In this document: positions 42,467 through 50,500 of the stretch, one piece after another
Position numbering within the stretch: position 1 is the first letter of the stretch
How the letters are laid out: every line of letters starts with the position of its first letter
Source of the DNA: Aureispira sp964404215
Lineage (GTDB): Bacteria > Bacteroidota > Bacteroidia > Chitinophagales > Saprospiraceae
DNA length: 64,000 nt
Direction: 5' to 3'
Assembly: GCA_964404215.1 (NCBI GenBank)
Contig: CAYOJF010000011.1
Location: 1 to 64,000 of the forward strand
Notes under the pieces: generated by a model
What the model was told of the DNA's origin: nothing
The model's input: only the letters and a program-made list of their open reading frames with translations
Databases searched by the model: none
Program-made: the position numbers and the translations under genes

Positions 42467-42686
42467 TGTTGTGTTGTTTTTATTGGTTAGAGAGGCTTAG
42501 ATGAATAGAATGGGTTCACTCTAGTTCGCCCTAACTAGCTATAGTAGTTTGTACAGCCTCTATTAGATGTAATATTTTTATAAGTTGAAGTCAATAACAG
42601 GTATTCGTTGTCTTCCTATGGTTATACAATAGAAGGACTAAATTGTTGAACTTTTAGGAAAGAGTTCAACTACCTATGTAACAGTT

Positions 42687-43181
42687 TTAACCATTTATAA
42701 AAAGACCGAGAGTATTCCAACCTTCCATTTTAATAGTGAATTCATGATTTAAATCAATACTAGGAACTGCAAAAAATGTGACACTCCATCGAGCATTATT
42801 ATTGAATTGTGTAGGAATTTCTATGTGCCCTAATTGGAAGCAAATTTCTAGAGGAGTATCATCTAGATGAATTTCCATATCAAGCAAGTTTTCTCCTATT
42901 TCATCATCAATTACTTTTCTCCATAAGTTTGACAAAGGATAGTAATTTTGATTTAGGGAAGAATAGAAAATATATTGTTGAGAGGTAGGGCGGTTTTGAT
43001 CTTTTGTGTATATGAAGTATTCTATCGTTGTTTGAGTAGGTTCAAAAAACGCTGTGCCAGACCAATAGTTCAAATTACTATTACTGAATTCCTTCAGAAT
43101 CATTTTTCCAAAGATTTTATCTGTAATAGTAAGTTCTTTCTTGGTATTAAACCATTGTTTTATTTTTTTACTAAAGACCAT
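42687..43181 (-). CDS. Hypothetical protein, 164 aa
   Basis: I do not recognise this protein. It is soluble, without signal peptide or membrane segment. The first ~30 residues are basic ('KKIKQWFNTKKELT') and the rest is beta-rich with many aromatic residues ('NYWSGTAFFEP', 'YIFYSSLNQNYYPL', 'RWSVTFFAVPSID'). Length and composition resemble small cytoplasmic immunity-like or DUF proteins, but no toxin gene lies beside it, so this is a loose comparison. It starts 10 bp after the ferredoxin stop, on the same strand. Confidence 0.7.
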   Translation of the reverse strand: MVFSKKIKQWFNTKKELTITDKIFGKMILKEFSNSNLNYWSGTAFFEPTQTTIEYFIYTKDQNRPTSQQYIFYSSLNQNYYPLSNLWRKVIDDEIGENLLDMEIHLDDTPLEICFQLGHIEIPTQFNNNARWSVTFFAVPSIDLNHEFTIKMEGWNTLGLFING

Positions 43182-43191
43182 TTAGCACTAT

Positions 43192-43518
43192 CTAATCTAC
43201 AGGAGCCAATTTGACTACTAATCCATCAATAGCATCTTGCAGTTTGATTTGACAGCCAAGACGACTATTATCTTCCACAAAAAAAGCTTGATCGAGCATG
43301 TCTTCTTCATCCTCTGATATCTCTTTTAGCTCATGATCAGATTCTACATACATATGACAGCTCGCACAAAGAGCCATCCCACCACAAGTACCCTCTACAG
43401 GAAGTTCGTAGGATTTGCAGAGTTCCATCATATTCATATTCATATCGGTAGGGGCGTCCAGTAGGTGTTCTTTTCCTTCACGGTCAATTACCGTTACTTT
43501 TATCATATTCTCTTCCAT
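43192..43518 (-). CDS. 2Fe-2S ferredoxin
   Basis: A 108-residue adrenodoxin/plant-type [2Fe-2S] ferredoxin. The ligands are Cys 45, 51 and 54 in 'GTCGGMALCASCHMYVE' and Cys 89 in 'NSRLGCQIKL'. The acidic surface after the cluster ('ISEDEEDML') is typical for redox-partner binding. ATG 43518 gives the normal family start; the longer frame to 43566 would run into the upstream methyltransferase gene. Acceptor and donor are unknown; iron-sulfur assembly or P450-type systems are common partners. Confidence 0.92.
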   Translation of the reverse strand: MEENMIKVTVIDREGKEHLLDAPTDMNMNMMELCKSYELPVEGTCGGMALCASCHMYVESDHELKEISEDEEDMLDQAFFVEDNSRLGCQIKLQDAIDGLVVKLAPVD

Positions 43519-43525
43519 AGGTCTA

Positions 43526-44008
43526 TTATTTTTTTTGAATTGATACCAAAGCCTGGTGTAATACAATTCCGCAAGTCACCGCTACATTTAGGCAAGGTGT
43601 ATGACCAATAGCTGGTACATAAACAGAATGATCAATCAGAGGTAATATATCGGTTGGTAATCCTTCTTTTTCACTACCAAAGATAAGCAAATCTTCGGGT
43701 TGGAACTGAAAACGAGAAAGGTGTTCTGCTTTTTCGTCCACAAGAGTTGCTACTTTTCTTCCAGTATAGTTTTTCAGAAAAGTAGGTACGTCCTCTATTT
43801 TGATGATTTCTACAAAATCAATCGCTCCTGCGGTCCACACTTTTGCCATATGGGCCATATCAGCTCTTGCTTTCTTACTATGGGTAGGAGGGAGCATGAG
43901 ATTATTGGCATCATGAATGTAGACCGTTTTTAACCCAAAAAATTCAGCACTCCGAATCATCGAAGATAGATTGGGACGATATTGAGGGCTATGTAGTAAT
44001 ATGTTCAA
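43526..44008 (-). CDS. SPOUT/TrmH-family RNA methyltransferase
   Basis: A ~160-residue SPOUT-class 2'-O-methyltransferase, acting on tRNA or rRNA with SAM. Knotted-fold motifs are visible: 'NILLHSPQYRPNLSSMIRSA' at the N-terminus, 'LLIFGSEKEGLP' and 'AIGHTPCLNVAVTCGIVLHQ'. There is no ATG near the domain start. The frame stays open to TTG 44050, but that codon sits in the loop of the dps terminator, so TTG 44008 (or ATT 44011) is more likely. The Arg of the usual 'NxGxxxR' region is shifted to 'RPNLSSMIR'. The ferredoxin gene starts 7 bp downstream. Confidence 0.85.
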   Translation of the reverse strand: MNILLHSPQYRPNLSSMIRSAEFFGLKTVYIHDANNLMLPPTHSKKARADMAHMAKVWTAGAIDFVEIIKIEDVPTFLKNYTGRKVATLVDEKAEHLSRFQFQPEDLLIFGSEKEGLPTDILPLIDHSVYVPAIGHTPCLNVAVTCGIVLHQALVSIQKK

Positions 44009-44032
44009 AATAAGAATCGTTTGTAGCGAAAA

Positions 44033-44074
44033 AAGAGTTTTGCAGAACAACTAGCTCCACAAAACTCTAATGTA
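44033..44074 (-). terminator. Terminator after dps
   Basis: On the minus strand AGAGTTTTG pairs with CAAAACTCT around a ~24-nt loop, followed by six T (about 44028-44033). It separates dps from the SPOUT methyltransferase gene. Confidence 0.78.
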
Positions 44075-44098
44075 TTATTTTTTTTGAACTTGGACGGC

Positions 44099-44575
44099 TT
44101 AATTACCTAAATAAGCGGAATACATCCAAATCAATTTTTCTTGTTCTCTAATATAATCACTCATTTGGGAATTAGTACCCTCGTCTCCTGCAGCTGCCGA
44201 TAGTTCTAGTATCTCTCGTTCGATAGGAAGTAGTACTTCATATCCTTTTAGGATCATCCTGAGTGCTTCGGAGCCATCTGTAATATTCTTAGCAGAGGGA
44301 ATCGAGGCTAATTTTAGATAAGCCTCGTAAGTATGATTAGGGGTTTCTCCTAAAGTCAGTATCCGTTCTGCTATTTCATCAATTTTTAGAAACGAGTCAT
44401 TATATAGTTCCTCAAATTTGAGGTGTAGTTCAAAGAATTCTTTTCCACGAATATTCCAGTGGAACCCACGAACATTCATATAGAAAAGTTGATAATTAGC
44501 AAGTAAGAGATCGAGCTTTTTGGCTAGTTTTTTTGTTTTCTTTGTATCTAGTCCAATATGATTTAAAGTTGGCAT
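44099..44575 (-). CDS. dps: Dps-family DNA-protection / iron-storage protein
   Basis: A 158-residue Dps-like ferritin. The intersubunit ferroxidase residues are seen in 'NVRGFHWNIRGKEFFELHL' and 'FEELYNDSFLKIDEIAERI', with 'LTLGETP' after them, all family hallmarks. Dps oxidises Fe(II) with H2O2, stores iron in a 12-mer cage and often binds DNA. In many bacteria it is controlled by OxyR; an oxyR gene lies about 19 kb away in this window, but no OxyR site can be read here. It is a single transcription unit ending at the 44033 terminator. Confidence 0.94.
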   Translation of the reverse strand: MPTLNHIGLDTKKTKKLAKKLDLLLANYQLFYMNVRGFHWNIRGKEFFELHLKFEELYNDSFLKIDEIAERILTLGETPNHTYEAYLKLASIPSAKNITDGSEALRMILKGYEVLLPIEREILELSAAAGDEGTNSQMSDYIREQEKLIWMYSAYLGN

Positions 44576-44680
44576 ATATTATTTTTTTTATTTGATCAAT
44601 ACATCAGTTCTAACAAATCAAGTTGGCTTTTGTTCTGAAAGGAGTTCCAAAAAAAACTAGTTTCTAGATATGCACTAAAG

Positions 44681-44690
44681 ACGTCTAATA
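44681..44690. repeat. Short repeat ACGTCTAATA (partial copy 3)
   Basis: Ten bases shared with 40357-40366 and 41520-41529. It lies next to the stop of the TPR gene and overlaps the 8-bp palindrome AGACGTCT. Confidence 0.4.
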
Positions 44691-44698
44691 GCCTGCGA

Positions 44699-46072
44699 TC
44701 ATTCTTTTTTATTCTCAACTGCTTTGAGAGCTTTTTTAATTTCTTTTTGCTTATAGTCAGGGTTCAACTCGCTCGCTTTGGTATAATCATCTGCTGCCTG
44801 TTGATATTGTTTTTGCTCATAGCGGTAGTTAGCTCTACCAAAATAGAAAGCGGCTTCTTGGTTATTGAGCATAATAGCTCGGTCAAACTCGATGGCTGCA
44901 GATTGCTTTTCCCCCATAGCTTGTAGCACCAACGCCTTGTTGTGGTAAGCATAAGCGTTGAGCGAATCTAAGGCAATGGATTGATTGATATCGCCTAGAG
45001 CTTCTGGGTAATTGCCCTGCAAGCGAGACACATCTCCTCTGTTATTATAAGCATAGGAAGTAAATCTAGTGTTAAGGTCTATTGCTTTTGTGAAATCTAC
45101 TTTAGCGGCTGTATAATCTTTGAGTCCGATATAGGAGAAGCCTCGACGAATATAAGTAGCGGCATCTTTATCATTGATAGCTAGTGCTTTGTCATAGTCA
45201 GGAATTGCTTTTTTGTATTTCTGAAGCGTTGCATAGGCATATCCACGAGAAATATAAGCCAAATTACTTTCAGGGACTTGCTGAATAACCACAGAAAAAT
45301 CTTTAATGGATTCTTTATGATTATTAGTGTTGTACTGTGCTAATCCTCTCTGGTAGTAGGCTAATGCATAGTCTGATTTCAACTGAATGGATTTTGTTAG
45401 GTCAGTGATACCCGCTGTAGATTGGTTGATACCACATTTGGCTACTCCTAGGTTATAATAGGCGATAGCATCTTTAGGGTCTCTCTCTACTGCTTTGGTT
45501 AGGTTTTCGATGGCAGGCTCAAGTTGTCCAGATAAACGTTGGGCGATTCCTAATCGAGCATAAATATCTGTTTTGGATTGTAAATCACTTTCTGTATCGG
45601 CATAACTGAGTTCCAGTGCTTTTTCGTAATCCGAAAGAGCCTCCTGTTGTCTAAGTGCTTTTTGTTTGGCAACCCCTCGTTGATAATAGGCTAATGTATA
45701 GTCTGGACGTAATTCAATAGCTGTAGAAAAGTCAAGAATAGCCGTTTCGGTATACTCCATCATCAAGTGTACTTTTCCTTTTTGGTAACTAATCTTTGCC
45801 TCTTTGGGGGCTAGAATACTTGCTTTCTGGAGCATCAGAATAGCCTGTTCCCATTTTTTGACATTTTGTAGTGCCATTGCTTTGTTTTGATAGGCTAAGG
45901 TATAAGTACTATCTATCTCAATGGCTTGATCGTATTCTTTGATGGCTGCTTCCCAATTTTGAGTAGCAAGTGCTTTATTTCCTTTCTTAAAATAATCATT
46001 AGCAGTTTGCCCTACAGCAGCGGTGTGCATCAAAAGAGAAAGTAAACATAATGGAGTTAATATTTTTAGCAT
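44699..46072 (-). CDS. Exported TPR-repeat protein, 457 aa
   Basis: A signal peptide ends 'TAAVGQ'. About twelve tetratricopeptide repeats of 34 residues then fill the protein from residue ~25 to ~445, with the usual small/large pattern ('ALATQNWEAAIKEYDQAIEI', 'ALAYYQRGLAQYNTNNHKES', 'AYHNKALVLQAMGEKQSAA'). The C-terminus is Lys-rich. TPR arrays form protein-binding superhelices; this one should act in the periplasm or at the outer membrane. No catalytic domain is fused. Palindromic element B lies 27 bp upstream of the start codon and may contain or displace its promoter. Confidence 0.9.
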   Translation of the reverse strand: MLKILTPLCLLSLLMHTAAVGQTANDYFKKGNKALATQNWEAAIKEYDQAIEIDSTYTLAYQNKAMALQNVKKWEQAILMLQKASILAPKEAKISYQKGKVHLMMEYTETAILDFSTAIELRPDYTLAYYQRGVAKQKALRQQEALSDYEKALELSYADTESDLQSKTDIYARLGIAQRLSGQLEPAIENLTKAVERDPKDAIAYYNLGVAKCGINQSTAGITDLTKSIQLKSDYALAYYQRGLAQYNTNNHKESIKDFSVVIQQVPESNLAYISRGYAYATLQKYKKAIPDYDKALAINDKDAATYIRRGFSYIGLKDYTAAKVDFTKAIDLNTRFTSYAYNNRGDVSRLQGNYPEALGDINQSIALDSLNAYAYHNKALVLQAMGEKQSAAIEFDRAIMLNNQEAAFYFGRANYRYEQKQYQQAADDYTKASELNPDYKQKEIKKALKAVENKKE

Positions 46073-46098
46073 AGTGTCATTTAGGATTGATAAAAAAT

Positions 46099-46304
46099 AC
46101 TGAAATTGTTTAGAATCTATATTAGAGATACTGAAATTGTTTAAAAAGTCTCATCCTATTAGGTGCATTCGCTCATAACTCAATTAACAAAAAAATCTTA
46201 TCACAGATTCCGCATGTTGAAAATCCCAAATGTAACTTTGGGGAAACTGCAGAACTCACTTTGCCACAAACGGACTTTTTAAACATGCTCTAAACAATTT
46301 CAGT
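46099..46304. mobile_element. 206-bp palindromic MITE-like element B
   Basis: Outer stem ACTGAAATTGTTTAGA (46099-46114) pairs with 46289-46304. A second stem GTTTAAAAAGTC (46139-46150) pairs with 46273-46284. The left arm carries a 16-bp direct repeat ATACTGAAATTGTTTA (46097-46112 and 46128-46143), as if partly duplicated. The centre has a hairpin TCCCAAA/TTTGGGG (46224-46230, 46237-46243) with loop TGTAAC, the reverse complement of element A's loop. The 13-mer AACAAAAAAATCT (46186-46198) also occurs in A (4238-4250). It is non-coding, lying between asd and the TPR gene. Confidence 0.62.
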
Positions 46305-46327
46305 TGAAAAGGTTTTAGTACAATTTT

Positions 46328-47323
46328 TTAGCCAATCCAGTTTTGAGCCACGAGGTACTCTGCAATCTGAACGGCATTAGTCGCTGCCCCTTTTCGGAGA
46401 TTGTCGGCAACAACCCATAGATTAAGGCTATTGTCAGCAGAAAAATCACGACGAATGCGTCCCACAAAAACGGGATCTTGGTGGTGAGCATCTTTAGGCA
46501 TAGGGTAGTTGTTATTAGTTGGATCATCTACTACAATTAATCCTTCAGCTTGGCTAAGATGATGACGAAGTTCCTCTAAATCAAAATCTCTCTTAAAGCT
46601 GATATTGACACTTTCAGAGTGCCCTCCTTTAACAGGTACTCTAACAGCAGTAGCCGTTATTTTTAGAGTAGGATCACCTAATATTTTGCGTGTTTCCTTT
46701 ACTAGTTTGAGCTCTTCTTTGGTATAGCCATCTTCTACAAATATATCACAGTGTGGTAGACAGTTCTCAAAAATAGGGTGTGGATAGGCAGGGTTACTAG
46801 CTGTCTTTCCTTCTAGTTCTTCTTCGTACTGACGGACAGCTTGTACACCAGTTCCTGTCATAGATTGATAGGTCGAAATGACTAATCGGTCAATGCCATA
46901 AGCATCATGAAGGGGTTTTAGAGCAACTACTAGTTGGATGGTAGAACAATTGGGGTTAGCAATAATTTTATCTGTTGCTTTTAAGTGTTGTAGATTGACT
47001 TCAGGAACAATCAGTGGTTTATCTGTATCCATTCGAAAGGCAGAGGAATTATCGACTACAGTAGTTCCTACTGCTGCAAACTGAGGAGCAAAGGTTTTTG
47101 AGATACTTCCTCCCGCAGAGAATAAGGCCAAGTCTGGTGCTTTGGCAATGGCTTCTTCCATACTGATAATGGGATGATCTTCTCCTTTGAAGTGTACTTT
47201 TTTGCCCACAGAGCGAGCAGAAGCAACAGGTAAAAATTCAGTGACAGGAAACTGTCGTTCTTCTAATACACGGCACATCACTTGCCCAACCATGCCTGTG
47301 ACACCTACGACGGCTACTTTCAT
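46328..47323 (-). CDS. asd: Aspartate-semialdehyde dehydrogenase
   Basis: A 331-residue enzyme reducing aspartyl phosphate to aspartate semialdehyde with NADPH, in the pathway to lysine/diaminopimelate, threonine and methionine. The N-terminal 'VVGVTGMVGQVM' is the NADP-binding loop. 'GTTVVDNSSAFRMD' binds phosphate, and the catalytic Cys is residue 126 in 'IANPNCSTIQ'. The substrate-side 'RVPVKGGHSESVNI' with Arg and His is also present. Length and start are standard. The gene is alone; element B lies directly downstream. Confidence 0.96.
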   Translation of the reverse strand: MKVAVVGVTGMVGQVMCRVLEERQFPVTEFLPVASARSVGKKVHFKGEDHPIISMEEAIAKAPDLALFSAGGSISKTFAPQFAAVGTTVVDNSSAFRMDTDKPLIVPEVNLQHLKATDKIIANPNCSTIQLVVALKPLHDAYGIDRLVISTYQSMTGTGVQAVRQYEEELEGKTASNPAYPHPIFENCLPHCDIFVEDGYTKEELKLVKETRKILGDPTLKITATAVRVPVKGGHSESVNISFKRDFDLEELRHHLSQAEGLIVVDDPTNNNYPMPKDAHHQDPVFVGRIRRDFSADNSLNLWVVADNLRKGAATNAVQIAEYLVAQNWIG

Positions 47324-47556
47324 ATTGCTAAAAATATCTATTTTAAATAATTAATTTATAGTTCCTAAAGGTAACCAATGACGATAAAAAAAATGAATTT
47401 TTAACGGCTATTTAAAGTCTGATTAACGAAAAATCGCTAATTTCAAAGCCCGTAAAATAATAATGATTATCCACGAACAAACAGGGTTCATTCTGTAACA
47501 GCAATAATTGACTGCCTATAGAGCAGTAAAATACTGCTAATCAACCAACCAAATTT

Positions 47557-50500
47557 ATGAAATGTTGTAGTTTCTTATTGTGTTTTTTGCTAGCAATTGG
47601 CACACCACTCTATGCCCAAACATTACAAGACGATTTTTCAGATGGCAATTTTACTACCAATCCTACTTGGACTGGGGATGCGGCTGATTTCATAGTCAAC
47701 GGTACCAATCAGTTACAAACGGATAACAATGGTAATACTGCAACTTCTCAGTTGAGTACGGCAGCGATGATTCAAGATAGTACGACTTGGGAGTTTTATG
47801 TGCAGATGGATTTTAGCCCATCTACTTCCAATTATACGCTAGTTTACCTCCAGTCAGATGAAGCTATTCCAGCCAATACGAATAATGGCTACTATATGCG
47901 ATTAGGAGCTTCTGGAAGTACCGATGCATTGGAGCTTTATAGAGTAGATGGAGGAACTGCTACTCAAATATGGACCGGAACGGCAGGAACAATAGCGACG
48001 AACCCAACAGTTAGTGTGCGAGTTGTGCGATCCAATTCAGGAGTGTGGTCTATTTTTGCTGATTATGCAGGAGGGACGACGTATACACTTGAAGGAACCG
48101 TGACGGATGTGACCCATACCACAGGAACACATTTTGGACTACTAGCAAGATATACAAGTACTAGAGGAGCCCAATTCTTTTTTGATAATATACTGGTTAG
48201 TCCTCTATTTGTGGATGTAGTACCCCCTACTATTGATTCAGTCACAGCTATTAGTGGAACGGCGGTAGATGTTTATTTTGATGAAGTAGTAGATGCTACT
48301 ACAGCTAATAATGCATCGAACTACACCCTAGATAATGGAGTGGCGGTCACTGGAGCTGTTTTGGATGCGACTGATTTGACATTAGTGCATTTGACTACTA
48401 CGGCATTGACTAGCACAACAACTTATCAACTAACAGCGAATGGGGTAGAAGATTTGAATAGTAATCCTGCCTCCAATACACAAGGAACATTCACCTATTT
48501 TAATATACAATCGGCAACAGTACAAGATATCATTATCAATGAAATTTTTGCAGATCCTACTCCTCAAGTAGGGTTGCCTAATGCAGAATACATTGAGTTG
48601 TATAATCGTTCGTCTAAGTATCTACAATTAAATAATTTGACGATTGATGATGGCTCAGCTAAACCATTGCCAAATTTTGTTTTGGCACCGGACTCTATTG
48701 TTATTCTGACTTCTAGTGGGAATGTAGCTACTTACAGTTCATTTGGAACGACTCTTAATATAGGATCACTTTCATTGAGTAATGGAGGTGAATTATTAAC
48801 ACTAGCAGATGGAGCTGGTAATGTAATTGATTCTGTTAATTATGCTACCACATGGTATCAGGATGCTGTCAAAGATGATGGTGGATATTCATTAGAATTA
48901 ATCAATCCAGGATTATTGTGTATCGGTAGTCTGAACTGGATCGCTTCTGTGGATCCAACAGGAGGAACACCAGGTAAACAGAATTCTGTTTATGATAACA
49001 CACCTGATACACAGGGTCCAAGCGTGGTGAGTGCTGCTTTTATTGATTCCAATACAATTACACTTACTTTTGATGAAGCGATAGATGCTATAGCAGCAGC
49101 TAATGCAACAAACTATCAAGTTTCGAATGGAGCGACCGTTAGTAGTGTTAGTTTTATAGCTCCTACCACAGTGATATTGAACTTGTCGGCTAACATGGTA
49201 GATCAGACGAACTATACAGTAACAGCAAATAATATTACGGATTGTTCTGGAAATGCTAGTACCACTACTAATACAGGCAACTTTACTTATTTTTTCATAG
49301 AGATAGCGGGGAAAGATGAGTTGATTATCACTGAAATCATGTCAGACCCTTCTCCACAAGTAGGTCTACCACCAGTCGAATACATCGAATTGTATAACAA
49401 TTCTAACAAGACGATTGACCTCGCTGATTATACCTTAGATGAAGGTACGATTAGACAATTACCTACCCAATTAATGCAACCCAATACCTATGTTGTATTG
49501 GTACCTATTGCCAATGCTGCTTCGTTTGCTAGTGTAGGAACTGTAGTGCCAGTGAGTGGATTAAGCTTGAGCAATACAGGGGAGTTACTAAGTTTGTTTG
49601 ATCCTTCCAATACTCGAATTCATTTCGTAGAATACTCTAGTGACTGGTATCAAGATGCAGTTAAAGATGATGGTGGTTGGTCATTAGAGATGATTAATAT
49701 TAATTTGTTGTGTAAAGAAAGTCAAAACTGGACGGCTTCTCAAGCTGCTTTTGGAGGAACACCAGCTCAGCCTAACTCTGTTGCTAATAATATACCTGAT
49801 ACTAAAGCTCCGAAGGTGAGTCAGATTTATCAATATTCTGATAATCAAATTTTTATTGGGTATGATGATGTCATGAATACAACATTAATAACAGATGTAA
49901 CGAATTACAGCATTAATAATGGAGCAACCATTGTTAATATATTTGGCTTGACCAATAATAGTGTTATTCTGAATTTGGGAGCCAATATGGTTAGTGGAAC
50001 TACTTATACAGTAGGATTCAATAATGTGAATAATATAGAAGACTGTGTTGGAAATATTTTGGCAACGAACACGCGTGATTTGACCTATTATGAAGCAGAT
50101 ACCGCAGAGTTATATGATGTAATTATCAATGAAATTATGGCAGACCCTAATCCTGTAGTTGGATTGCCTGAGAAAGAGTATATAGAGCTTTATAACCGTA
50201 GTAATAAGATTGTAAATTTACAAGATTATACCTTTACAGATGGTTCTTCTGTGACTGCTTTATTACCTTCGTTTATTTTGCAACCAGGAGCATATGTATT
50301 GTTGTATAGCAATAGTGACACAATTAGTTTTGCTAGTTTTGGTGATGTGTTAGCAGTATCTAGTTTTCCTGATCTAAACACGTCGGATATACTACTACTG
50401 AGTAGTAACACTGGTCAAATTATAGATGCGGTAGGATATGATTTGACATGGTACCAGAATGCTGATAAAGATGATGGTGGCTGGTCATTAGAGCGAGCAA

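Noticed and set aside
42480..42686. A possible further foldback element (AGAGGCT/AGCCTCT, GTTGAACT/AGTTCAAC)
   Set aside because: The stems are only 7-8 bp, without the central hairpin or long terminal repeats of elements A and B; chance pairing in AT-rich DNA is likely.
42687..43181. Immunity protein of a toxin system
   Set aside because: Only size and general composition suggest it, and no toxin or polymorphic-toxin gene lies nearby.
25838..46291. Shared ACATGCTCTAA at 25840 and in element B near 46283
   Set aside because: An 11-mer without surrounding similarity; not enough to call another element copy.
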